From an uncultured Clostridiaceae bacterium (GTDB lineage: Bacteria; Bacillota; Clostridia; TANB77; CAG-508), in contig CAMMAC010000010.1 of NCBI GenBank assembly GCA_946493085.1, positions 1-51,307 on the forward strand: a DNA stretch of 51,307 bases. Reading direction: 5' to 3'. The position numbers were made by a program, and so were the translations under genes. Under the pieces are notes generated by a model. The model saw only the letters and a list, made by a program, of their open reading frames with translations. It had not been told where the DNA came from and ran no database searches. Below, piece by piece: positions 15,414 to 25,130 of this stretch (positions within the stretch are counted from its first letter, which is position 1; each line of letters starts with the position of its first letter).

Positions 15414-17840
15414 ATGGCTTACAATTTTACAGAAGTGGAAAAGAAATGGCAAAACAAATGGTACAGTGAAGGTACTTTCAATGCCAGCGATGATTACTCT
15501 AAGGAAAAATGGTATGGTTTAATTGAATTTCCATATCCTTCTGGACAAGGGCTCCATGTAGGACATCCTAGAAGTTACACAGCATTGGATATCATTGCTA
15601 GAAAGAAAAGAATGCAAGGATATAACGTACTGTATCCAATTGGATTTGATGCTTTCGGACTTCCAGCTGAAAACTATGCAATTAAAAATCATGTTCATCC
15701 TAGAATTACTACGGAAAAAAATATTGCTCATTTTACAGAGCAATTAAAAGCGTTAGGATTTTCTTTTGACTGGTCTAGGGCCATCAACACCACAGATCCA
15801 GAATATTATAAATGGACACAATGGATTTTTATCCAATTATTTAAACATGGACTAGCTTATAAAACAACTATGCCAATTAATTTTTGTACAGGTTGTAAAG
15901 TAGGACTTGCTAATGAAGAAGTAGTGAATGGGGTTTGTGAAAGATGTGGTAGTCCAGTTGTACAAAAAGAAAAAAGTCAATGGATGCTTAAAATTACAGA
16001 ATATGCACAAAGATTGATTGACGATTTAGATGAGGTAGATTACTTAGAAAAAATTAAAATCCAACAAAAAAATTGGATTGGTCGTAGTGAAGGTGCTGAA
16101 GTAACTTTCCCTATTGCAAATTCTACAGAGAATTTAGTAGTTTATACGACAAGACCAGATACTTTATTTGGTGCTACCTATATGGTTGTTGCACCAGAAC
16201 ATCCTATGATTGAAAAATTAGCGGATAAAATTACCAACATGGATGAAATAAAGGAATATCAAAGAAAAGCATCTTTAAAATCTGATTTTGAAAGGTCAGA
16301 ATTAAATAAAGAAAAAACAGGTGTGCCAATTAGGGGAATTATGGCAATAAATCCTATTACCAAGGAAGAAATTCCAGTTTGGGTTTCTGACTATGTATTA
16401 ATTACTTATGGTACCGGTGCTATTATGGCTGTACCTGCACATGATACAAGAGATTATGAATTTGCGAAAAAATTTGATATACCGATGAAACAAGTTATTA
16501 AAGGATTTTCAGATGATGTGGTTTGTGATTTAGATAAAGAACCTTTCATCGATGTAGAAACTGGAATCTTAATCAATTCTGGATTTTTAAATGATTTATC
16601 TGTAGAAGAAGCTAAGAAAAAAATGATTTCCTATTTAGAGGAAAATCATATTGGTGTGAAAAAGGTAAATTACAAACTTCGTGATTGGGTATTTTCAAGA
16701 CAACGTTATTGGGGTGAACCAATTCCAATGGTATATTGTGAAAAATGTGGATGGGTTCCTCTTCCAGAAGAGGAATTACCTTTAACACTACCTGACATTG
16801 AAGATTATGAACCTGGCGAAAACGGAGAATCTCCTCTTGCAAAGCACACCGAATGGGTAAATACTACTTGCCCTCATTGTGGTGGAAATGCTAAAAGAGA
16901 AACAGATACAATGCCTCAATGGGCTGGTTCTTCTTGGTATTTCTTACGTTATATGGATCCACACAACGATAAAGCACTTGCTTCTAAAGAAGCACTTAAC
17001 TATTGGAGTCCAGTAGATTGGTATAATGGTGGTATGGAACATACTACACTTCATTTATTATACTCTCGTTTCTGGCACAAATTCTTATATGATATTGGCG
17101 TTGTTCCTACAAAAGAACCTTATCAAAAACGTACTTCTCATGGTATGATTTTAGGTGCTAATGGAGAAAAAATGTCGAAATCGAAAGGAAATGTTATTAA
17201 CCCAGATGACATTGTAAGAGACTTTGGTGCTGATACCTTTAGAGTATATGAAATGTTTATGGGTCCATTTGACCAAACAGCTCCATGGTCTATGGAAAGT
17301 ATTCGTGGTTGTGGTAAGTTCTTAGATAGAGTTTGGAACATGCAAGAATTTTTAGTAGAGGGAGATAGCTATTCTCCAGAATTTGAAAAAATGATGCATA
17401 AAGCTATTAAAAAAGTTTCTTCTGATATTGAAGAAATGAAATTTAATACTGCAGTTTCTACGTTTATGACAATGGTAAATGAATTCTACAAAGCAAAAAG
17501 AATTAATAAAGCAGAGTTTAAAACATTTTTACAATTACTAAATCCTTTTGCTCCTCATATGACAGAAGAGTTAAACGAAAAATTAGGTGAGAGCAAAACG
17601 ATTGCTGAAACTCCATGGCCTACTTATGACGAAGCTAAAACCATAGATGATGAAATAGAACTTCCTGTTCAATTCAATGGAAAACTAAAAGCTACTGTTA
17701 AAGTGCCTATGGATGCAGAAGAATCTACTGCCAAAGAAATTGTGCATAACAACGAAACAGTAAATGATTTATTACAAGATAAAACTATTGTGAAAGAAAT
17801 TTATGTAAAAAACAAAATTTACAATATTGTTGTTAGATAA
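15414..17840 (+). CDS. leuS: Leucyl-tRNA synthetase
   Basis: The 808-residue class I synthetase has the HIGH-type motif GLHVGHP near residue 40, a CP1 editing domain ([21 protein letters not shown]), zinc-type cysteine pairs (CTGCKVG, CERCG, CEKCG, CPHCG) and the KMSKS motif followed by KGNV. It charges tRNA-Leu. The start at 15414 gives [13 protein letters not shown], the usual N-terminus, with AAAGG about 10 bases before it. No T-box is visible upstream, unlike aspS. A TATAAT lies near 15350. Confidence 0.97.
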   Translation: MAYNFTEVEKKWQNKWYSEGTFNASDDYSKEKWYGLIEFPYPSGQGLHVGHPRSYTALDIIARKKRMQGYNVLYPIGFDAFGLPAENYAIKNHVHPRITTEKNIAHFTEQLKALGFSFDWSRAINTTDPEYYKWTQWIFIQLFKHGLAYKTTMPINFCTGCKVGLANEEVVNGVCERCGSPVVQKEKSQWMLKITEYAQRLIDDLDEVDYLEKIKIQQKNWIGRSEGAEVTFPIANSTENLVVYTTRPDTLFGATYMVVAPEHPMIEKLADKITNMDEIKEYQRKASLKSDFERSELNKEKTGVPIRGIMAINPITKEEIPVWVSDYVLITYGTGAIMAVPAHDTRDYEFAKKFDIPMKQVIKGFSDDVVCDLDKEPFIDVETGILINSGFLNDLSVEEAKKKMISYLEENHIGVKKVNYKLRDWVFSRQRYWGEPIPMVYCEKCGWVPLPEEELPLTLPDIEDYEPGENGESPLAKHTEWVNTTCPHCGGNAKRETDTMPQWAGSSWYFLRYMDPHNDKALASKEALNYWSPVDWYNGGMEHTTLHLLYSRFWHKFLYDIGVVPTKEPYQKRTSHGMILGANGEKMSKSKGNVINPDDIVRDFGADTFRVYEMFMGPFDQTAPWSMESIRGCGKFLDRVWNMQEFLVEGDSYSPEFEKMMHKAIKKVSSDIEEMKFNTAVSTFMTMVNEFYKAKRINKAEFKTFLQLLNPFAPHMTEELNEKLGESKTIAETPWPTYDEAKTIDDEIELPVQFNGKLKATVKVPMDAEESTAKEIVHNNETVNDLLQDKTIVKEIYVKNKIYNIVVR

Positions 17841-17852
17841 GATAAAGGATAA

Positions 17853-17893
17853 AGGGAGCGGAAATCATTTAAAGATTTCCGCTCCCTCTTCTT
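17853..17893. terminator. Terminator between leuS and a convergent gene
   Basis: AGGGAGCGGAAATC and GATTTCCGCTCCCT form a perfect 14-bp stem with a 7-base loop. A pyrimidine-rich tail follows on the + strand. It separates leuS from the convergent 123-residue protein gene. Confidence 0.88.
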
Positions 17894-18265
17894 TCATGCT
17901 CTCATTTCAAATTCCAAACATGGATTGTCAGATTTGAATATCTCTTGAATATCTGAAAACTTCATGTCTGAAAAAGCTTCCGAGACTTTGTCGATAGAAA
18001 AACGATTTAAAATTTCTGCTAATTTTGATTGTATATTTTCAATTCTTACCCTTTTTAATCGCTTTCTGCCGTCTATCAAGTTGTTATCCATCCGTTGCTG
18101 TTCTATCAGAACTAGCAACTCTCCAATTTCTTCTTCTGTACATCCAGACTTATTTACTAAGTCTTCAAGTTGTTCTTCCGTTATCTTAACGACAACTTCT
18201 TCATCATCTGAAGCCGTTAATATAACAACTCCATTGTTCCGAGTAATAATGATTTGATTTAACAT
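17894..18265 (-). CDS. Hypothetical protein, 123 aa
   Basis: GAGGAGG precedes the ATG and a perfect consensus promoter lies just upstream, so it should be well expressed. The product is acidic at the N-terminus (ASDDEEVVVKITEEQLEDLV) and has a basic patch (GRKRLKRVR, about 66-74). It looks mostly helical with no membrane segment. I recognise no family. Confidence 0.72.
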   Translation of the reverse strand: MLNQIIITRNNGVVILTASDDEEVVVKITEEQLEDLVNKSGCTEEEIGELLVLIEQQRMDNNLIDGRKRLKRVRIENIQSKLAEILNRFSIDKVSEAFSDMKFSDIQEIFKSDNPCLEFEMRA

Positions 18266-18311
18266 ATCATTACCTCCTCATCTGAGACTAATGTTTACGA
18301 GTTACATTTTT

Positions 18312-18340
18312 ATTATACACATTCACATAACATATGTCAA
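18312..18340 (-). promoter_or_regulatory. Perfect consensus promoter of the 123-aa protein gene
   Basis: On the - strand TTGACA (18335-18340), 17 bases, then TATAAT (18312-18317) match the sigma-A consensus exactly. It starts only about 20 bases past the ldh stop codon. Confidence 0.88.
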
Positions 18341-18359
18341 TAGTTTTGTCGAAATTTTC

Positions 18360-19322
18360 CTATTCTATCAATTTATCAATCGAATTTTTTCTCATCTCTT
18401 TAATAATTCTGCAACTTTCATCTAATTTTGCTTGCTCTTTTTCGTCTAAATCTAATTCTAATAATTCTCTTACACCGCTTTTATTGATAATTGCTGGTAC
18501 ACCAATGTAAATATCATCTTGTCCATATTTTCCATTTTCCAAATAAGTAGAAACGGTAAGAACTGCATTCTCATCATCTAAAATAGCTCTTGTAAGACGA
18601 TTTAATGCCATTCCTATACCATAATAAGTGGCTTTTTTCTTCTCTATAATTTCATAAGCAGCATTGACCACTCCTTCATGTATCTTTTGCAAATCTTCCA
18701 TTGGATGTCCATTATCTTTCATAATATCTACAATTTTTTTACATCCTACATAGGTATGTTTCCATGGTACAAAAGAAGAATCTCCATGTTCTCCTAAAAT
18801 GTAGGCATGCACGTTTTTACTAGATACCTTAAAGTAATCTGCTAATAAATAACGTAATCTTGCTGTATCTAAAACTGTTCCAGAGCCAAATACTCTATTT
18901 TTAGGAAGCCCAGATACTTTTGCTACCACATAGGTCATTAAATCTACAGGGTTACTTGCCACGATAATAATTCCATCAAATCCACTTGCCATAATACTTT
19001 GTGTAATTTGCTTCATAATTTTTGCATTTACCTCAGCAAGTTCTAATCTAGTTTGCCCTCCTTGTTTTTGTGCTACACCTGCAGTTATTACTACAATCTC
19101 TGCATCTTTGCAATCTGCATAATCTCCTGCTTTAATTGTCATTTTTTGTGGAGCAAAAGGAAGTCCATGGGATAAATCCATTTCTTCTCCTATCGTTTTA
19201 TCTTTGTCTATATCTACTAAAACAAGCTCATTAATGCCTCCTCTATTTAGCATAGAATATGCCATGCTCATTCCTACAAAACCTGTTCCTACTAATACAA
19301 TTTTCCCTTTTTTGATACTCAT
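18360..19322 (-). CDS. ldh: L-lactate dehydrogenase
   Basis: The 320-residue protein has the NAD-binding GTGFVGMS glycine motif near the N-terminus, SNPVDLMTYV, and the active-site LGEHGDSSFVPW with its catalytic histidine. The motif DTARLR is also present. It reduces pyruvate to L-lactate with NADH. AGAAAGGAGAAGAG precedes the ATG. It lies downstream of the hydrogenase genes on the same strand with a gap of about 117 bases, and I saw no strong terminator between them. Confidence 0.96.
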   Translation of the reverse strand: MSIKKGKIVLVGTGFVGMSMAYSMLNRGGINELVLVDIDKDKTIGEEMDLSHGLPFAPQKMTIKAGDYADCKDAEIVVITAGVAQKQGGQTRLELAEVNAKIMKQITQSIMASGFDGIIIVASNPVDLMTYVVAKVSGLPKNRVFGSGTVLDTARLRYLLADYFKVSSKNVHAYILGEHGDSSFVPWKHTYVGCKKIVDIMKDNGHPMEDLQKIHEGVVNAAYEIIEKKKATYYGIGMALNRLTRAILDDENAVLTVSTYLENGKYGQDDIYIGVPAIINKSGVRELLELDLDEKEQAKLDESCRIIKEMRKNSIDKLIE

Positions 19323-19439
19323 ATTTTCTCTTCTCCTTTCTTCCTTATTTTTTCCTATTCTTCCTATTTTTATACTATTCCAATGTGAACATCTGCCAAA
19401 CAGACCTGCCCCTTTTTACATTTATATTTTAAATTTTTG

Positions 19440-21179
19440 CTAAATTTCGTATTTTTCTTTTGCTGTATAATGGGTATGTAAATATTTATGCGCTTTATGG
19501 CTTCCTGGTTTTTCTAAAAATTCTTGATATATTTTTTGAATAGCTGGATTTTCATGGGATTTACGTATGGTACTTGCTTCATCTATGCTATACAAGCTAT
19601 CTGCTCTTAATTTTCTAACATCTACTGCAGAACGTATTTTAGAGCTTTTAATTGGCTGTCCTCCCCCCATAACACATCCACCTGGGCATGCCATAATTTC
19701 TACAAATTGATAGTCTGCTGTTCCATTTTTGATTTCTTCCATAATTTTTCTTGCATTACTTAATCCGCTGGCCACTACTACTTTTATTGGCGTACCTCCT
19801 AAACTTAGCTCTGCTCTTTTAATGCCTTTTTCTCCTCTTACTTGTGTATATTCTAATTTTTCTAGATTTTTACCTTCTAAGGTATCTGCTGCTGTTCTTA
19901 ATGCCGCTTCCATAACACCACCTGTTGTTCCAAATATGGCTCCTGCACCTGTTGCTTCTCCCATTGGGTCGTCAAAATCACTATCTTCTAATTCTCTAAA
20001 GCTGATATTTGCCTGTCTAATCATTCTGGACAATTCTCTTGTCGTAATCACATAATCTACATCTCGGTTGCCATCTACTTCCATCTCTTCTCGTGAAGCT
20101 TCATATTTTTTGGCAATACATGGCATAACAGATACTGTACATATTTTGTGTGGTGCTATTCCTTCTTTTTGTGCTAAATAGGACTTGATAATCGCTCCAA
20201 ACATTTGATGTGGTGATTTACAAGTAGATAAATGGTCTAATAGTTCTGGGTAATTTTTCTCTGCAAAGCGTACCCAACCTGGACTACAAGAGGTAATCAT
20301 AGGAAGTGTTCCCTTATTTTTTACTCTTTCTATAAACTCATTGGCCTCTTCCATAATAGTAAAATCGGCACCTGTATTAGTATCAAATACTTTATCAAAT
20401 CCCATATTTTTTAGTGCTGTTACCATTTTTCCTTTTACATTGGTTCCTATTGGATATCCAAATTCTTCTCCTAATGCAACTCTTACTGCTGGTGCTGTTT
20501 GTACTACTACATAAGTAGATTCATCTTTTAATTTTTCCCACACTTCATCAATATATTCTTTTTCTCTTAATGCTCCTGTTGGACAACTTTCGATACATTG
20601 TCCACAGAAAGTACAATCTACATCATTTAAACTATGGTCGTAGGTAGTAGAGATGCAAGAAGAAAATCCTCTTTCTATACAATCTATGGCACCTATCTCT
20701 TGCACATTTTTACAAGTAGCTACACATCTTCTACACAAGATACATTTATTAAAATCCCTTACAATAGCTGGTGATTTATCATCTATTTTGTGTTTACTCA
20801 TTTCTCCTTCGTATTCTACCTTTTGCACATTAAATTTAATAGAAAGTGCTTGCAATTCGCAATTACCAGAACGGCTGCAGGTTAAACAATCTTTATGGTG
20901 ATTGGATAAGATTAAGTCCAATATTGTTTTTCTAGCTTCTAATATTTCTGGCGAATGTGTTTTTACTACCATTCCTTCCTCTACCGTTTGAATGCAAGAA
21001 GTAGCAAAACCTTTTCTTCCTTCTACTTCTACAATACACATTCTGCAATCTCCTACTTCGTTAATGTCTTTTAAAAAACATAGTGTTGGAATATCAATTC
21101 CGTTTTGCCTAGCAGCCTCTAATATTGTAGTTCCTTCTTCTACTTCTACTGGTTTATTATCAATTACTAATTTTACCAT
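19440..21179 (-). CDS. hydA: [FeFe] hydrogenase catalytic subunit (HydA/HndD type)
   Basis: The 579-residue protein has, in order: an N-terminal [2Fe-2S] ferredoxin domain (C34, C45, C48 region), a His/Cys [4Fe-4S] segment (HHKDCLTC), two [4Fe-4S] motifs (CILCRRCVATCK, CTFCGQCIESCP), and the H-cluster domain with TSCSPGWV, MPCIAKK and ACPGGCVMGGGQ. A C-terminal small-subunit-like region follows. It produces or oxidises H2. With the NuoE- and NuoF-like genes upstream it forms a trimeric NADH/ferredoxin-linked hydrogenase of the bifurcating type. Bifurcation itself is known for the family and is not provable here. Confidence 0.95.
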   Translation of the reverse strand: MVKLVIDNKPVEVEEGTTILEAARQNGIDIPTLCFLKDINEVGDCRMCIVEVEGRKGFATSCIQTVEEGMVVKTHSPEILEARKTILDLILSNHHKDCLTCSRSGNCELQALSIKFNVQKVEYEGEMSKHKIDDKSPAIVRDFNKCILCRRCVATCKNVQEIGAIDCIERGFSSCISTTYDHSLNDVDCTFCGQCIESCPTGALREKEYIDEVWEKLKDESTYVVVQTAPAVRVALGEEFGYPIGTNVKGKMVTALKNMGFDKVFDTNTGADFTIMEEANEFIERVKNKGTLPMITSCSPGWVRFAEKNYPELLDHLSTCKSPHQMFGAIIKSYLAQKEGIAPHKICTVSVMPCIAKKYEASREEMEVDGNRDVDYVITTRELSRMIRQANISFRELEDSDFDDPMGEATGAGAIFGTTGGVMEAALRTAADTLEGKNLEKLEYTQVRGEKGIKRAELSLGGTPIKVVVASGLSNARKIMEEIKNGTADYQFVEIMACPGGCVMGGGQPIKSSKIRSAVDVRKLRADSLYSIDEASTIRKSHENPAIQKIYQEFLEKPGSHKAHKYLHTHYTAKEKYEI

Positions 21180-21267
21180 TTTTTCACAATCCTTGTATCA
21201 CATATTTAGGTTTTTAAAAGGTTACCTATAAACCTTGATAGTCACAATATCTTTCCCATTCTTTATT

Positions 21268-21642
21268 CTATATAGTTTGTTTTTCAATAGCATGGAATGG
21301 ACATTTATCTGCACAAGTACCACATTTTATACAAATTTTTTGATTAATTTCATGTGGCATTTTTACTTCTCCACTAATCGCTCCTACTGGGCAATTTCTC
21401 TTGCAGATTCCACAACCTCTACATTTTTCTGGATTGATAACTAAATTGCATAAAGCTCTACAATAACCTGCTCGGCATTTGTTATAGGATACGTGCTCTA
21501 CATATTCCTCTCTAAAATATTTTAAAGTACTAAGTACTGGATTTGGCGCTGTTTGTCCTAATCCACAAATAGCGGATTTCTTTATATTATTAGCTAATCT
21601 TTCTAATTTGTTTAAATCGTCTGGCTCTGCTTTTCCGTTCAC
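21268..21642 (-). CDS. hydB: C-terminal ferredoxin part of the NuoF-like hydrogenase subunit, out of frame
   Basis: This 124-residue frame continues the NuoF-like protein in a different reading frame. It begins at the matching family position (GKAEPDDLNKLERLA), contains CGLGQTAPNPVLSTL with one ligand of a [4Fe-4S] cluster, and ends with two [4Fe-4S] motifs (CRGCGICKRNCP, CIKCGTCADKCP). It could only start on its own at a GTG at 21640-21642, which lacks a ribosome site. The simplest reading is one gene with one extra base near 21640-21646. Confidence 0.85.
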   Translation of the reverse strand: MNGKAEPDDLNKLERLANNIKKSAICGLGQTAPNPVLSTLKYFREEYVEHVSYNKCRAGYCRALCNLVINPEKCRGCGICKRNCPVGAISGEVKMPHEINQKICIKCGTCADKCPFHAIEKQTI

Positions 21643-23143
21643 ACATTCTCTCTAATATTTCCAACATTCTTTTCGTTCCGATTCTACATGGTGTACATTT
21701 ACCACAGCTCTCACTTACTGTAAAGTCTAAATAAAACCTTGCAATGTCTACCATACATTTGGTTTCATCCATTACAATTAATCCTCCAGATCCCATCATA
21801 GAACCAATCTCTGTTAAAGATTCATAATCAATTGGCGTATCTAAATGTTCTGCTGGTATACATCCTCCAGATGGTCCTCCGGTTTGGGCTGCTTTAAATT
21901 TTCTACCATTTGGAATTCCTCCGCCTATATCAAATACAATCTCTCTTAAAGTGGTTCCCATTGGTACTTCTACTAAGCCTACATTGTTTACATTTCCTCC
22001 TAAAGCAAATACCTTCGTTCCCTTTGATTTTTCTGTACCAATAGAAGCATACCATTCTGCTCCATTTAAAATAATTCTAGTTACATTGGCAAGGGTTTCT
22101 ACGTTATTAATAATAGTTGGTTTTCCAAAAAGACCTTTATTGGCTGGGTATGGTGGCTTTACTCTTGGCTGACCACGTCTACCTTCTATAGACTCTAATA
22201 AAGCTGTTTCCTCTCCACATACGAAAGCTCCTGCACCTAAACGGATATCAATATCAAAATCAAAGCCTGTTCCTAGAATATCTTTTCCTAATAATCCATA
22301 GTCTCTTGCTTGATCTATCGCCACTTTTAATCTTTGCACTGCAATAGGGTATTCTGCTCTTACGTAAATATATCCTTGTGTTGCACCGATACTATAGCCC
22401 GCAATTGCCATTGCCTCTAGTACGCTATGAGGGTCTCCTTCCAAAATACTCCTATCCATAAAAGCTCCTGGATCCCCTTCATCTGCATTACAAATAACAT
22501 ACTTTTGGTCTGCTTCATTTTGTTTTGCAAAAGACCATTTCTTACCCGTTGGAAAACCTGCTCCTCCACGTCCTCTCAAACCAGACTTGCTGATTTCGTC
22601 TATCACTTCATCTTGTGACATGGTTGTTAATACTTGGTAAAGTGCTTTATATCCGTCAAAGGCAATATATTCGTCTATATTTTCTGGATCAATCACTCCA
22701 CAATTTTTTAATGCAATTCTTTTTTGCTTTTTATAGAAATTTAATTCATCTAGTCTATTTACAATAGTTCCATCGATATCTTTGCAAAGCAATCTCTCTA
22801 CCGTTTTTCCCTCTACAATATGGCTTTGAATGATTTCTTCACAATCTTCTGGCTTTACTTGTGCATAGAAAGTATCCTCTGGTCTAATAATCACAATAGG
22901 CCCCTTGGCACAAAGACCAAAACATCCCGTTTGAATAACACGTACATTTTCTATTTTCTTTTCTTCTAAAATCTTTCTAAAATTCTCTATAATCTTTGGT
23001 GATTTAGAAGAAGTACAACCAGTACCATGGCATACTAAAATATGTTTTTCTCTCGTATCTGCTTTTGTATTCACACGTAATTCTAGTTCTTGCCTTTTCT
23101 GACTTCTTATTTCTTCTATTTCTTGTATTGATTTCTTACCCAT
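21590..23143 (-). CDS. hydB: NADH-binding NuoF-like hydrogenase subunit, frameshifted near its end
   Basis: The frame gives 517 residues. A thioredoxin-like [2Fe-2S] domain comes first (CHGTGCTSSKS, QTGCFGLCAKGP). The FMN/NADH-binding NuoF core follows (GRGGAGFPTGKKW, CNADEGDPGAFMDR), then the SCGKCTPCRIGTKRM cluster motif. Right after LERMC it runs into unrelated basic sequence (RKSRARRFKQIRKIS) and stops, while the expected sequence resumes in another frame. Full-length relatives are about 600 residues. The start at 23143 has AGAGGAG before it. The subunit passes electrons between NADH and the hydrogenase. The break could be real or a sequencing error. Confidence 0.9.
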   Translation of the reverse strand: MGKKSIQEIEEIRSQKRQELELRVNTKADTREKHILVCHGTGCTSSKSPKIIENFRKILEEKKIENVRVIQTGCFGLCAKGPIVIIRPEDTFYAQVKPEDCEEIIQSHIVEGKTVERLLCKDIDGTIVNRLDELNFYKKQKRIALKNCGVIDPENIDEYIAFDGYKALYQVLTTMSQDEVIDEISKSGLRGRGGAGFPTGKKWSFAKQNEADQKYVICNADEGDPGAFMDRSILEGDPHSVLEAMAIAGYSIGATQGYIYVRAEYPIAVQRLKVAIDQARDYGLLGKDILGTGFDFDIDIRLGAGAFVCGEETALLESIEGRRGQPRVKPPYPANKGLFGKPTIINNVETLANVTRIILNGAEWYASIGTEKSKGTKVFALGGNVNNVGLVEVPMGTTLREIVFDIGGGIPNGRKFKAAQTGGPSGGCIPAEHLDTPIDYESLTEIGSMMGSGGLIVMDETKCMVDIARFYLDFTVSESCGKCTPCRIGTKRMLEILERMCERKSRARRFKQIRKIS

Positions 23144-23207
23144 TTTTACTCCTCTCTTTGTGAACATCTAACAAAAAGGTTGTTTTTTTGGCATGTGTTC
23201 ACATTTC

Positions 23208-23699
23208 TTAATTTTCTTTTTGATACTTATCTATCACTTCGTCTAGTTGCTTTACGGTTGCTTTTCCATACACTTCTTCATTTACCATAAATACTGGTGC
23301 TAGTCCGCAAGCTCCTACACAACGTACCTCGTCTATAGAAAATTTTCCATCTGGTGTGACTTCTCCTGATTCTATTCCTAATCTTTCTTTCGCTCTATCT
23401 AGTAAACTCTGGGAACCTTTTACAAAACAAGCTGTGCCTAAACAAATAGATATGTTGTATTTTCCTTTTGGTTGCAATGTAAAACGAGAATAAAATGTGA
23501 TAACTCCATAAATTTCTGCCATAGGTATATTTAAATGTTCTGATATTGTTAGCTGTGCCTGTTTTGGAATGTATCCATATTTTTCTTGCACATCATTTAA
23601 TATTCCAATGAGTCTATCCTTCTCAGGTGGATATTTTTTTAAAATTTCTTTCGTCTCTTCTCTTACCTTCTTATCCATACAATTCATTTTTTCTTCCAT
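23208..23699 (-). CDS. hydC: NuoE-like [2Fe-2S] hydrogenase subunit
   Basis: The protein of about 163 residues has the thioredoxin-like [2Fe-2S] motif of NuoE/HndA: CLGTACFVKGS, then DEVRCVGACGLAP. The N-terminal helical region (KEILKKYPPEKDRLIGILNDVQ) is typical. It is the first gene of the hydC-hydB-hydA series, 65 bases upstream of hydB. The start is uncertain: AAGGAGG lies one base before an ATG at 23711 and 13 bases before the ATG at 23699; I chose the latter. Confidence 0.92.
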   Translation of the reverse strand: MEEKMNCMDKKVREETKEILKKYPPEKDRLIGILNDVQEKYGYIPKQAQLTISEHLNIPMAEIYGVITFYSRFTLQPKGKYNISICLGTACFVKGSQSLLDRAKERLGIESGEVTPDGKFSIDEVRCVGACGLAPVFMVNEEVYGKATVKQLDEVIDKYQKEN

Positions 23700-23992
23700 T
23701 TTTCTTCTCATTCCTCCTTATTAGATGCGGATCAAAGTATGCTCTTACTTCCATCCTCTATCTATATATGTACTTGTCTTTCTCCTCATGCTACTTGCAT
23801 TATATCAAAGTGGTATTTTTTTAGCAATGTTTTTCAGGCATTATTTTTGAATGTCTCACTTATCTCTGACAATTCTGGGACACTGTCACAAAACTGTAAT
23901 ACAACTTTAATGTTTTTGTTATTCTTTCTTGTACTTCTTTGCGCTATAATAGAAATGTATCAATGGATAGTTTACTAAGGAGAAGATACTTT

Positions 23993-25078
23993 ATGAGTAT
24001 AGAAAATGATTTAAAAAAAGATGGAATTCAAGTAATAAAAGAAGTAGATACCTTATCTGCCGTACTTATTGCTAAATTTGTAGCAGAGCGTCTTTCTTCT
24101 ACTTTTCTTTTTTATGGCTTAAAATATAACGATTTATTTATTAAAATTTCTCGCATTCCTATGTATATTGCTACTATGCCATCAGGTATGGCAGAGGCAA
24201 ATTATTTTTATAAGAATTCTTCTATTTATTTTAGAGAAGGATTATCCATAGAAGAAATGCAAACTTATGCAGTTCATGAATTTATTCATCATTTGCAGGA
24301 GTTAAAAGATAAAAAAAATGTTTTATATCGTTTAGGATTATGCGATTTTACAAACTTTAAGGTTTATGGTATGGGACTTAATGAGGGTGCTGTACAATAT
24401 TTAGCTTCTAGAGCATTAAAAACTGAAGTAGAAACTGTAAAATATTATGGCATTACTTTTTCTAGTAATAGTCCTAATTGTTATCCATTGCTTTGTAATT
24501 TAATGTCTCAAATTGTTTATTTAGTAGGAGAACCACTTTTAGTAGACAGTACTTTGGGTAGCAATGATAAATTAAAAGCAAAATTGATTTATCTATTAGG
24601 GGAACGAAATTTTTATACCATACAAGATAATTTTGACAAAATTTTATATGCTGAAGAAAAAATTGTACAATATTCTAACAAGGTAAAGGATGATTCTCTT
24701 TCTGAAAAGCAAATTGTAAAATATGCCTATGGCATTGGTTCTTCTAAGAAAAAGATAACAGATACTTATATTGCTACACAGAAATTAATTTTATCTTCTT
24801 ATTTTGAACATTATTTGGAAAATATACATTCTGTTTATGAAATAGAAACTTTTAGAAAACAGCTTTATGGTTATAAAGATTTTATTGGAACACTGCAAGA
24901 TGATACTTTCTTTAATACCTTTTACATTGATGCTATGGCAAAACTAGAAGAAAAAGAAGCCAAATTAACTGGAACTACTGCTAATTTGGTTCCTTATAAT
25001 AGAAATTTCTTTTCTATCCTTTGGCAAAAATTTTCTGCTCTATGGAAAGGCAAAGAAGCAGAAAATGAAAAAATATAG
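23993..25078 (+). CDS. Putative HExxH zinc metallopeptidase-like protein, unrecognised family
   Basis: The 361-residue protein contains HEFIHH (H95, E96, H99), a zinc HExxH motif. It is followed 31 residues later by NEGAVQYLASR, where E131 would be the third zinc ligand as in gluzincin peptidases. There is no signal peptide or clear membrane helix, so it probably acts in the cytoplasm. AAGGAG lies about 10 bases before the ATG, and a TATAAT is at 23945-23950. The gene stands alone, divergent from the hydrogenase operon. The substrate is unknown, and the rest of the protein shows no family I recognise. Confidence 0.72.
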   Translation: MSIENDLKKDGIQVIKEVDTLSAVLIAKFVAERLSSTFLFYGLKYNDLFIKISRIPMYIATMPSGMAEANYFYKNSSIYFREGLSIEEMQTYAVHEFIHHLQELKDKKNVLYRLGLCDFTNFKVYGMGLNEGAVQYLASRALKTEVETVKYYGITFSSNSPNCYPLLCNLMSQIVYLVGEPLLVDSTLGSNDKLKAKLIYLLGERNFYTIQDNFDKILYAEEKIVQYSNKVKDDSLSEKQIVKYAYGIGSSKKKITDTYIATQKLILSSYFEHYLENIHSVYEIETFRKQLYGYKDFIGTLQDDTFFNTFYIDAMAKLEEKEAKLTGTTANLVPYNRNFFSILWQKFSALWKGKEAENEKI

Positions 25079-25106
25079 CAATAATTTTTCTTTGCTATAT
25101 TTTTTT
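25071..25106. terminator. Terminator of the metallopeptidase-like gene
   Basis: AAATATAGCAA pairs with TTGCTATATTT around a loop, followed by a T run. It overlaps the stop codon region. The A run on the other side may also stop convergent transcription. Confidence 0.8.
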
Positions 25107-25130
25107 GTATCTTATTCCTCGTCTATACGC

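Noticed and set aside
19329..19439. Terminator between hydA and ldh
   Set aside because: Only a weak, mismatched CAGGTCTG/CAGATGTT pairing is visible and no T run, so it was not called.
21630..21650. Programmed ribosomal frameshift in the NuoF-like gene
   Set aside because: There is no slippery heptamer, no in-frame stop at the shift point and no obvious stimulatory hairpin. An extra base is simpler.
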